Source: Ischnura elegans (lineage: Eukaryota; Arthropoda; Insecta; Odonata; Coenagrionidae). Taken from it: a DNA stretch of 64,000 bases. A model generated the notes under the pieces. It saw nothing but the letters and a program-made list of their open reading frames with translations. It searched no databases and was not told the origin of the DNA. Both the position numbers and the translations under genes were made by a program. The DNA lies in assembly GCF_921293095.1 (NCBI RefSeq), contig NC_060252.1, forward strand, positions 992,001 through 1,056,000. The letters are read 5' to 3'. Of the stretch, positions 55,101 through 64,000 are shown one piece after another (position 1 is the stretch's first letter; every line of letters begins with the position of its first letter).

Positions 55101-56299
55101 AAGAAAATAGAGAAAAATTTCATTGCAGGATTGATCAACTTCAATAATGCTCTCATATTTAGGCGATAATGAGAAAATCTTCGACTACGGTTCACGAAAA
55201 AGTATAAACATAGTAATTGATATAGGGCTTAATCGCAAAGCATACATTTCTACATTAAAGGACCTTACAATGAGTCCGGTTATTAGAGCTGTCTCGTTTA
55301 AATGTCTCCTTGAATTACTAGGGAGTGCAATTTTTATGACCGGGGAGTTATTTTTCCGTTATTTGCCCTTAGGACAACCGGTTAATCAGGTAGATTCACG
55401 CTTAACGCCGCAGGGGAAAATTACGTTGACCTTCAAAAGTATTCATGTAGCTTAACCGTTCAAATTTTGAATTTAGGGTTGAACTAACAGCTATACAATT
55501 CACCGATTCTTTGGCTAATATCCAATGAACGCGCAAAAAAGGAAATTACTTGAAGAGACTGTTTTTTATGTCAAGAAATCCATGCAAAAACAAAAATGTC
55601 CTCAAACTCGCATGGCGATACATTTCTAATTCAGAAAACTTATGCCCTGATTAATTTATATCTAGCGAGATTAGCATTCATATCTAAACTTCTCGTTTTT
55701 CATCTTCCTGTGCACACATTCTTACGGCTGACGACAGAGTTTAAATGCAAATCCAAAATTGAAATAAAACAGTTTACCACCGGTAGCAGGATATCACAGA
55801 TCGAATGAAAATATTTCTCAACCCCTGGTCGTGACCAACCTTGACTAGTCATACAGATTCTTTAAATATTCCAAATTAAACTAAAAAACCATTCACATTA
55901 AAACACCAAATCCGCTACTACAGCGCGCTGCAGCGCCTCAGAACTAGAATCCAAATTTACGCTGACCGATTCTCAAAACGAGGTGTAATATGTGGCTACC
56001 AATTTAATAGAAGCTGAACCGTATTTTTAACCTCGACAGACGTGCAAAAATTAACGTGGATTATTATCTATACTTGGTAAAAATTTAAATATACTCAATA
56101 TAAGACATCCATTAAACCGGCCATGGAAATTCCACTGATTATATTTTCTAACTTACCATTCTACAACAAAAAGTTGTGTTATTATCACTGCATGTTATAT
56201 TAATTATCCATAAACGCAGTCTCTTCAAAAGAGTTACTAGCAATCCCCGCCAATGTACACAATTCAACTTCATATCAAAGCATCAGCCGTTACCAGCAT
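52101..56299. other. No gene recognised
   Basis: 4.2 kb of AT-rich DNA. Frames such as 55147-55455 (102 codons) and 55596-55808 have no recognisable domain. No supported RNA gene or repeat. Confidence 0.5.
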
Positions 56300-56545
56300 T
56301 AATGCCTGAAGCAAACGGGGACCATTAAGACCCCGACCTTGAAGTGATAAGGACATAAAGAACAGAAGAACATATGCAATGTGAAAATAACCCTGTAACA
56401 ACGCTCGTAGGATTTTTGAGCACTGTAGGTATTTTTTAGACTAGAGGGTAGGTCATCTAGCGGGACTATCAATGATTTAATTAAACGTAGCCTCCGAGGA
56501 AATCCGCAATGCGACAGATACAAGAAAGTAAGCTTAGAATCGGTC

Positions 56546-57824
56546 ATGACGGAAAATAGCGTTATTATTCCCAAAACGCGTGCTCCAGAGAAAGAAAAGA
56601 TGTCAAACATTATTAATACTGCCAATAAAATTCAATCGCTGAGTATACAAAAGCTTGGAAAAGAACCAACCGAAACTCTAACTACAAAATATGACATTAA
56701 CCTTGTTGTAGGTAATTGCCGTAGCGTAAAAAACAAGCGCGCCGACATCGAGCATATTTTTCAGAACGCAGACGTGGTCATGGGAACAGAGAGTTGGCTT
56801 ACGGAAGATAGAAGCGATAGCGAAGTTTTTTCCTCCACAGTATAAAATTTACAGATGCGATCGACGCAATAGAACAGGTGGCGGAGTTTTTATAGCAGTT
56901 GAATCACATTTACACAGTGCCGCCCACGAAATAATTGACAACGAAATAGAAAGCGTACGGTGTACAATTAAACAACGAAACAAAAGGAGTATTCATGTTT
57001 GCTCCTTTTATAGACCGCCGAACTCCGAAGTCGATAATATGTACCTTCTAGAAAATCAAATATCCGAATTTACTCAGAGAGACAGTAAAAGTGTAATAGT
57101 AATAGTCGGGGGGGCTTTTAATCTTCCATCCATAAACTGGGATACTTATACTGTAAAACAGAATTCAAGGAATAGAGAAATCAGCGAAGTATTACTCAGC
57201 ATGCTTGCAAATCAATCTCTTGCCCAAGTAGTTGACAAGCCTACGAGAGGAAATAAGATATTAGACCTTATAGCAGTAAGCCATCCTAAGTTGATAAAAG
57301 AAATCGATATTATTGACGGTATAAGCGATCACAGAGTAATTTTTGCAACGTTAAAAATTGATGTAGTGTCAGCCGTAAAACCGAAACGCAATATTTATTT
57401 ATTTGATAAATGCAACTTCATAAAATTTGGCGAGATGCTTAATGACTCCTACAAAAAATTCGTAGTTACATCAAAGGACCAAAGCACAGACGTAACATGG
57501 AAAAACTTCTTAGAAATTCTGCGCCAAGCGATAAACGAACATGTTCCGCAAAAACTGAAAGGTGATAATAAGGAACCTCGCTGGTACAACAACGACGTCA
57601 GAAGGGAACTTAGGAAACAGAGAAAACTATACAACTTGTACAGAAAGTCCATTACGACACGTAATAAATTGAAGGAACTTGAAGCTAAAGAAAGTTACGC
57701 TGCACAACGCTCAATAACCAAGAAATCAATGCGCACTGCAATGCGAAAGTTTAAGAAAAGAGTACCTGGAGAATTACTTGAAGAGAATCCGAAATCATTT
57801 TGGTCGTACGCGAGAGAGCTTTGA
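56546..57824 (+). pseudogene. LINE endonuclease domain, broken
   Basis: First frame (56546-56845): LVVGNCRSVKNKRADIEHIF, then DVVMGTESWLT, the N-terminal strands of an APE-like endonuclease with the catalytic Glu in GTESWL. A one-base excess in the T run near 56826-56831 shifts the frame; the continuation reads GGGVFIAVES, VCSFYRPPNSE, then VGGAFNLPSINW, DKPTRGNKILDL and GISDHRVIF. The expected GGDFN has become GGAFN, losing a catalytic aspartate, while SDH at the end is kept. A Lys/Arg-rich linker (RRELRKQRKLYNLYRKS) leads to a stop at 57822. The endonuclease would nick the target DNA to prime reverse transcription. Confidence 0.85.
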
Positions 57825-57849
57825 TAAATTATGATTTATTAATTATTAT

Positions 57850-59448
57850 GAATTAACGTTATTTGATAAAGATGGTAAACTTGTCACCGAAAACATGGAC
57901 AAAGCTAACTCTTTAAATTCCAACTTCGAAAGTGTATACACTACTGACGATACTCAATTCAATTTAGACATCCCACATACTGACGAATCGATGGAAGAAA
58001 TATCTATACAACGTGATGGGATAACTAAACAACTACAATCCATTAAGAATAGTAAATCTCCGGGTCCGGAGGGAATACCCGCGCGTGTCCTCAAGGAGTT
58101 GGCTCCAAAGATCGCACCTTATTTAGAGATCATATTCAATTAGTCACTCTCCGAAGGGAAGTTACCGCTAGACTGGAAAATTGCAAGCGTTACGCCCATA
58201 TTCAAAAAGAGAAACAGACATGACCCAGGCAACTACCGCCCGATTTCAATAACATCGATTATTGGCAAGATAGTTGAGCATATCATCCTTAGCAATATCA
58301 TGACTTTCTTGGACAGACGTAACTTCCTCCATGACTGTCAGCACGGATTCCGATAAGGTAGATCATGCGAAACACAGCTCGCGCTCTTTCTTCACGACGT
58401 TTTAAAATCTGGTGAATCGAAAAGACAAGTTGACGCACTATTTCTAGATTTTAAGAAAGCTTTCGACACTGTACCTCACAACAAACTTTTATACAAATTA
58501 CACTCATGCGGATTAAACGAGGCAGTTGTAAACTGGATACGCGACTTTCTCAGAGATCGTAAACAAAAGGTAGTTCTTGACGGAATTAGCTCTGAGGTTG
58601 TAAAAGTTACATCAGGTGTTCCACAAGGAAGCGTAATCGGCCCCCTGTTGTTCATTATATACATTTATGATCTCTGCTCCCGCATTATCAGTAAAATACG
58701 TTTATTTGCTGACGACGCTGTCATCTATCGCGAAATTTGTGATCACTCTGACTATGAAATTCTATCATCTGACCTGAACAACGTTCATTTGTGGAGCCTA
58801 GAGTGGGGACTCAAACTTAATCTGAGCAAATGCATGGCGTTACATTTCTTGCGAAATTCGTCCAACTCAAACCATGTTTATGCAGTGGATGGTATTAACA
58901 TAAAGGAAACAGACGAAGTGAAATACCTGGGAGTTACGATAACCTCGAACCTCACGTGGGGTACACATATAAAGCATATTTGCGGCATAGCCCTGAAGAA
59001 ATTAGGATTCGTCAAGCGTACTGTGGGAAGATTTTCGGATGAGAATGTGAATGAAAGGTGCTATTTCGCTCTCGTCCGACCGCACCTTGAATATGCAGCG
59101 AGCGTATGGGATCCCGTGCAGAAAAACTTAATCCGCGAACTGAATAAAATACAAAGGAAGGCTGCGCGTTTCGTCAAAAACTGCTACGGACGTACAGACA
59201 CCGTTACCCAGATGTTAAGCGAATTAGGCTGGGAGCCATTGAAGACTCGGAGGCTGCGCGCTAGGCTCAGATTGCTTGAACAATTGAGAATGGATATCTT
59301 TGAGACCGACACAGAGAACATAATATTAGAGCCACACCATATTTCCAGGTACGATAGAAGCGATAAATTAAGAGAGGTGTTTTGCCGAACGGATAGATAT
59401 AGGAATTCGTTTTTCCCCCGAACCATAAAGGACTTTAATAAACGCTAG
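57850..59448 (+). pseudogene. LINE reverse transcriptase domain, broken
   Basis: One frame with two in-frame stops (TAG 58141-58143, TAA 58354-58356). Order: FDKDGKLVTENMDKANSLN, SKSPGPEGIPARVLKEL, then VTPIFKK, NYRPISITSIIGKIVEHII, HGFR, ALFLDFKKAFDTVPH (motif with catalytic Asp), SGVPQGSVIGPLLFIIYIYD, and FADDAVIY (58705-58728) with both catalytic aspartates. The thumb follows (KYLGVTITSNLTWGTHI) and the C-terminal domain ends in RNSFFPRTIKDFNKR. Joined to the endonuclease by a frameshift at about 57825-57850. The last 267 codons remain open. Confidence 0.9.
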
Positions 59449-59575
59449 TACCAACCTCGTTAGAGTACTTCATTTATTTATTTTTTTAGCTGGAAACGGC
59501 TGGTGTCCTAACACCACCTGCCACACGCCTTTTAGGCGGCTTGCGGGGTATCATATAGATGTAGATAATTAAAGG

Positions 59576-61234
59576 TTAACAAACAGGGGCCTCCAGAATA
59601 TATTACTTTGCCCCACGAATATTACATCCCTCGACTATTTAACACTTAATCTAAAGAGAGTTATAATGAAGATAATGCTATTTAGATTATTGAATCTTTC
59701 CATTACTGATTTGAATACGTACCACTGATATGGAACGGAAACCGACTACTGCTCCCAAGTATCAATAGTCAATAAAAATACGCGTTCATTAGCACGAGTA
59801 GAAATGCCGCATCAACTACACAACCGCACTGAGTCACTTGATTTCGTCACATACCACATTTAAAAATATGAAAATGCGGAAATTTAGATAAAAAGTACGT
59901 CATAAAATTACTCGTTCCGTAGTTAATTTGTCAGACTGTATGCGCACACTGCAGAGTACGAGTCCTGTCGTCATTATTTAATTCCAAGATAAATTTATGA
60001 AAAATACAAAGGTAATATCTATACGCAAAAAAGATACATGGTTAAATTTTTAAAGAATTCAATGTGCACAATCTTAAAATTAGAAATACTTTATCTAAAC
60101 TTGTGATGGTGATGAAATGGCTACATGATGAATTTACCTGAATTTAGAAGTTAAACCCTGGAGTATTCGCGCCCCTAGGCGCAACGGGCGATCGGGAACT
60201 GTCTGGCGGGAGGGAAGCCTCCGTGAGCAGGTGTCTTCAATCTTACGGAGGATTCACACGCAGGGGTTACATAGATATGGTTTATGCCGTTCTTGACGTC
60301 TTCGAGAGCTTGAATTTCACCAAACACAAAGAGGTGTCACAGGAATAAGGATGAGTCACAAAGCGGCCACGCTTAGGTTCAAAGAGGCGAGGGACAGTCA
60401 CAACAAGATAAGGCCGACATCAAGTACCTTATTAATCCGTCGCCGACATCAAACAAACCTGACAGCAAAAACTGCCCGTGTTTACCCCAACGATATCGAA
60501 ATGGCACGAAAGATCTATTTTTTCCTATCTCACTTCCACGAAGAAAAATGTCTCATAGGAAGTTCGCACACCACTAGTTTCCTATCTCTTCCCCGTCGTT
60601 TAGACTGCAATTTTCCAACAGTGGGTCCAGGAGGAAAATCACAGTTAATGACAGCACGAGAACACCACTCCGATACTCCGTCCGCTCAGGCTAGTGGGGG
60701 GTCATAGTCCATGAATCACACAACAACACTCGAAACACATCGTGGTGGTGCTCTTCTCCCAATCGGCACAGTAGCCGGTAACACTTCCGTGCCCGACACG
60801 GGGACCGGACGAAAAAAAAAGAACCACGCCGCGAAAACAAAAACATCAACAACACCACGGCACCTGACGAACAAGCAAGTCCGCGGACGACCCTTCCTCT
60901 CACTCGCGGCCGCCGGCACAGACTGAGGCACTATCTCCCCTTCCCTGATCCCTCCGCAGTCAAAGCCACCTCCTCCGAGAATCTCTTCCTCCGCCCTCCC
61001 CTCCCGTGCTTATCCGCCCCCCTCCGCCGCCCTTCCCCGCCGAGTGCTCCGCCTACCTCCCTATACCCCTCCCGGCCACCTGCGTAACCACGCAGCGAAA
61101 AACCCACCCCTCCCCGCCCTTTGCCCCCCCCTCACGTGCTTCCCCGTCCCCTCAACCAGCCAACTCGTTCCCGCCCCCCGCGCTACCCGCCCTATACCCT
61201 CAATCCCTACGGTCCCCACCGCTGGCGTTTACCC
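59576..61234. other. Spacer and GC/pyrimidine-rich patch, no gene supported
   Basis: 60160-60300 and 60680-61235 are GC- and CpG-rich; 60940-61235 is strongly C-rich on plus. Frames on both strands (60351-60707, 60711-60926, 61006-61245) are compositionally biased and lack domains. A promoter-type CpG patch of a gene outside the readable signal is possible. Confidence 0.4.
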
Positions 61235-61242
61235 TTGTTGAA

Positions 61243-62533
61243 TAGGCAAGAAAAAGTACCGGTATTTTTGTGACGAGTTTTAAAAAGCAATAATAGTACT
61301 GTCTCGGTAGTACCCGCGAAAAAATACCGGTATGCCAGTACTTTCAGAATTGATAAAATATGTAAATAAGTTGAGATTTAACGTTTGATTTATCCTAATT
61401 GTCCGGTATTTCGGCAAATTAGCGTAACATACAGGAAGAATGCACCGAAAAAATCATTAATTGGATTTTTTACGAAAATTTGTCGGAAAAATACATGGAG
61501 GCTAGATCTCTAATAGAGAGAAGGGTGATAGCGATGAAGTTTTTAATGGTGATGATTTTGGTGCATACCATTAAATTTGGTGTTTTCCTTGCGTGCATGA
61601 GGTGTGACGTTCTCTCGGGAACTCTATCAGATGACTTGTTTTCCTAGAGCCACCGGTTTTTTTCGGACTCGAGACCAACATTAGAAACGTCTTCTGCCAA
61701 AAACTTATGTTGAAAAGTCTTCTTATTCACAGAGCTTACGTTTGCAGCCTGAGATTACCTAGAAAAAGCTCCTCTAGTATTAAGACATTTAATTTTATGA
61801 CTTTACACTACAAGAATCGGTGTTAGTTATGGCTAAAATACTGCGATCGAATAAAATTTGACGTGTAGGTCGCTGTTCCATTTTTGTCAAGGAAGAAATA
61901 CATGAGTGGACTTCCATAACTTTGACTTTTCTTGCCTTATTTGAGTAAATAAATATCGTCTATATCAATAATTATAACATTTGTGTCGAACTCAGTTTTT
62001 GTAGAAGTACCGTTAAATCATAAGAAAACAAGAAATAAACTAAGGAAGAAGTGTTAATAATTAAGAGGCAAAATTAATTTGGCCTTCTTTTGGTGGTTCA
62101 CTTGGCTGGTTGTATGTACAAAAACGAGAAACGGATGAACATTGCTAATATATTAAAAAAGTTGATAACCAGTGTAAACAAGCTTAAGCTTGATAGAAAT
62201 GCCTATATCATTAGAGCATCGCTATTCTTCAGTCTCTTCCTACGTTGACCAATTGTATAATTGCTTACATTATCTGTTGAAATTAAAATAAATAGATGGT
62301 ATTATTTTTAGTGCGCTTAAATACAAGCTTGATATATTATCCACACTCAATTGTTTAAGTAGCTGGGTAGGTAGTTGATTGGTAACACACAAGTTTGCAG
62401 CGCCGTCGAAGTACCGCTATTTCTAGTACCGGTACTCCGGTGGTACCGCTAAAAAAATACTGGCCAGTACTACCGAAATAGAAAAAAAATAGTACTCGGT
62501 ACTACCGAATACCGCTATTTTTGCCCATGCCTA
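61243..62533. mobile_element. Non-autonomous hAT element (1291 bp)
   Basis: A perfect 8-bp target duplication TTGTTGAA at 61235-61242 and 62534-62541. Ends TAGGCAAGAAAAAGTACCGG and, on the other strand, TAGGCATGGGCAAAAATAGC form an imperfect terminal inverted repeat with a shared CGGTAT block. Both subterminal regions are rich in TACCGGTA, GTACTACCG and related words (61257-61330 and 62410-62515). The 1-kb interior is AT-rich and non-coding. Confidence 0.87.
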
Positions 62534-62541
62534 TTGTTGAA

Positions 62542-63445
62542 GTCGTTTGCTTTTACCATAAGTCTTCTTGAGAGGGCGTTATCTACCCCTCCCACGATAG
62601 GAAAGTGAAGGCGGGGGGCGTGGCACTTTACCCCGTCCGCCATATTCCTGTTTAGCAGAAATACATGGTTCCCTAGGGGAAATCCATAAAAGGATACTCA
62701 ATATTTTCCCTACTGACAGCCGGAAAAAGCTCTTCACACCAATGAGCGAAGATTATTTGTTGAATATGAAACCGGAAAAATGTATATTTTGGATTAAATA
62801 TACGATTCAACCACGGTGCGGCAAATTTAAAATATGACGAACGACAAGTCACTAGCGACAATTGCAACTATTTATCGGCTGTAGGCTGAAAAATAACTAA
62901 TGAGTTCATGTGAAACACAAAGTATATAAAATTTGATATTCACAGCAGAATTTGTTAAACCAAATTCAATTATGAAAGTAAATAAAAAAGAATAAATGGA
63001 CTAAAGAAGAATTAGAGGACACTGAATGCTACGATAATAATTACGTTTAAATGCTATTGCGTTCATAACATGATTTTATTTGGCTAAATATCCGTCAAAA
63101 ATATACATGATCGTGATTCAAGGAAATATGGTTTAGCAAGACATAATAACAACGATTACATCGGGAACCATGCATAAGTACCATTACTTATCAATGCTCT
63201 ACAAAAAGAAGTATTGACGAGAAAATTGTAGTAGAAAATTGTAGAAGTCAAGCTTCGATTCTTATCACCAGACATTTTTACGGATATGTAACTTCAATAT
63301 CTAAAAGTTACATAGTGTAAATCATTTCCGAAACTACTGCCAATAACCTCATGGCCATCAAATCGTAAGGGCTTCCTCATCAAAGGAAAAATTTGAGCAC
63401 CAAACCAAATCCACATATACCTTGCCAACCACCTTCAGAGTGTAT
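62542..63445. other. No gene recognised
   Basis: AT-rich after 62640. The minus frame 62673-62867 has no domain. Confidence 0.55.
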
Positions 63446-63540
63446 CGCAGGCGGATCTAGGGGGGCACGTGACCCTCTCGGAAACTTAGAAAATATGCAA
63501 AATTTTTAATACGGTCCTAAAAATCCTGGAACCGCCACTG
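63446..63540. mobile_element. Tiny hAT-like MITE (about 95 bp)
   Basis: CGCAGGCGGATCTAGGGGGG at the left; the complement of the right end is CAGTGGCGGTTCCAGGATTT. The GGCGGATC/GGCGGTTC terminal similarity and CAGTGGCG start resemble the 40522 MITE and other hAT ends. The target duplication is not clean. Boundaries approximate. Confidence 0.5.
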
Positions 63541-63590
63541 AGGAGTATGGCATGGGGTGATGAATCACCAGCATGCACCTACGAATTGTC
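63541..63590 (-). mobile_element. LINE 3' tail fragment
   Basis: Minus strand: GTGCATGCTGGTGATTCATC, then ACCCCATGCC, matching GCATGCTGGTGATTGATCAC, CCCCTGCC of the tail inserted at 42950-43039. It is cut on its 3' side by the adjacent tiny MITE. Confidence 0.55.
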
Positions 63591-64000
63591 ATCAACATGT
63601 CCTAGAGATTGGAGATGACCGAACGCCACGCCTGTATTTTAGTGTGGGGATATTAAAAACCTAGTAATTACTCGCCTACATTACTAACCTCCATTTTTTG
63701 GACTCAGCAAAGGCGAACGCCTTTTTCGAAAGAATTTGAAAAATTTTGTTACAGTATCGACAAAAAATTCACATAAACCATTGGAAAACCACTTTCCGAA
63801 CGGAAATTAAGATTCTGGTGCGCATATATAGCAAATTAGAAATCCTGTGATCTATCCATGGGATAAGGATAGTTACTGCTCATTCGAGAGTTACTAGGAA
63901 AGATAAGGACCTTCTTCGCTGTCGCTGAGGGTTCACCCCCGCCGTCCACGCCTCGCGTTCAGGGATCCCTCATTAACCACCGTCGGCAACTTCAAAAGAC
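63591..64000. other. No gene recognised
   Basis: Nothing recognisable up to the window edge. Confidence 0.6.

Larger units (their letters stand above)
56300..59575 (+). mobile_element. CR1/L2-like non-LTR retrotransposon, near-full ORF2, inactive
   Basis: Encodes an apurinic-type endonuclease followed by a reverse transcriptase, then about 125 bp of 3' UTR ending GCGGGGTATCATATAGATGTAGATAA. The start is uncertain; upstream 56300-56545 may hold the end of an ORF1 or the 5' UTR. At least six other loci in the window (6925, 26968, 31490, 42950, and probably 29855 of another family) show that LINE tails of this type are common here. No target duplication could be defined because the 5' boundary is unclear. 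Confidence 0.85.

Noticed and set aside
60711..61245. Overlapping open frames in a GC-rich region
   Set aside because: C-rich low complexity explains long frames on both strands; Pro/Ser-rich translation without domains.

Overview
This 64 kb window looks like intergenic, repeat-dominated DNA from an arthropod nuclear genome. A hemimetabolous insect or a tick-like arachnid would fit; I cannot name the species. The DNA is AT-rich, with short GC- or purine-rich patches. Transposon genes have eukaryotic introns, GT-AG splice sites and AATAAA signals. The transposon mix (piggyBac, hAT, TA-target MITEs, CR1/L2-like and RTE-like LINEs, Penelope-like elements, tRNA-derived SINEs) is animal-type. I recognise no host protein-coding gene, rRNA gene, functional tRNA gene or CRISPR array.

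Layout. 1-14.8 kb: a SINE fragment, RTE-like and CR1-like LINE tails, two fold-back insertions, a 640-bp TA-target MITE and a ~1.07-kb element with terminal inverted repeats (TIRs). 14.8-21 kb: three more fold-backs around a decayed Penelope-like (PLE) reverse transcriptase/GIY-YIG gene. 20.9-23.2 kb: copy 1 of an unclassified ~2.3-kb element. 26-33 kb: a second MITE, more LINE tails, a fold-back, and a 294-bp hAT MITE inserted in a CR1-like LINE remnant. 33.0-36.0 kb: a complete but decayed hAT transposon (CGGBP1-like transposase, at least three introns, perfect 8-bp target duplication). 37 kb: another fold-back. 39.9-40.8 kb: a SINE and a 281-bp hAT MITE. 41.4-46.4 kb: copy 2 of the unclassified element, reverse orientation, split by a dead piggyBac and a MITE, the MITE itself holding a LINE tail. 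47.2 kb: a PLE GIY-YIG remnant. 48.0-51.7 kb: a structurally intact piggyBac transposon with a 583-residue transposase. 56.3-59.6 kb: a long CR1/L2-like LINE with frameshifts and stops. 61.2-62.5 kb: a 1.29-kb non-autonomous hAT element with a perfect 8-bp target duplication. 63.4-63.6 kb: a tiny MITE and a LINE tail.

Most notable pattern. Seven short (140-485 bp) insertions at 4.2, 7.8, 14.9, 17.8, 20.6, 29.6 and 37.0 kb share one architecture although they belong to about four unrelated sequence families. Each is an inverted repeat, usually with an unpaired extension at one end, and is flanked by a target duplication of variable length (7, 9, 9, 11, 11, 12 or 14 bp). Their arms carry a conserved GAAAC element. 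In the best copies this forms a hammerhead-ribozyme-like block (CTGATGA, a pairable stem, GAAAC, GTC) present once on each strand. Variable-length duplications point to target-primed reverse transcription rather than cut-and-paste. PLE terminal repeats are known to carry hammerhead motifs and PLE coding remnants lie nearby, so I infer that these are non-autonomous, PLE-mobilised fold-back elements.

The genes do not form a pathway. The window is a stratified record of insertions, with order of arrival readable from nesting at 31.5-32.4 kb and 41.4-46.4 kb.
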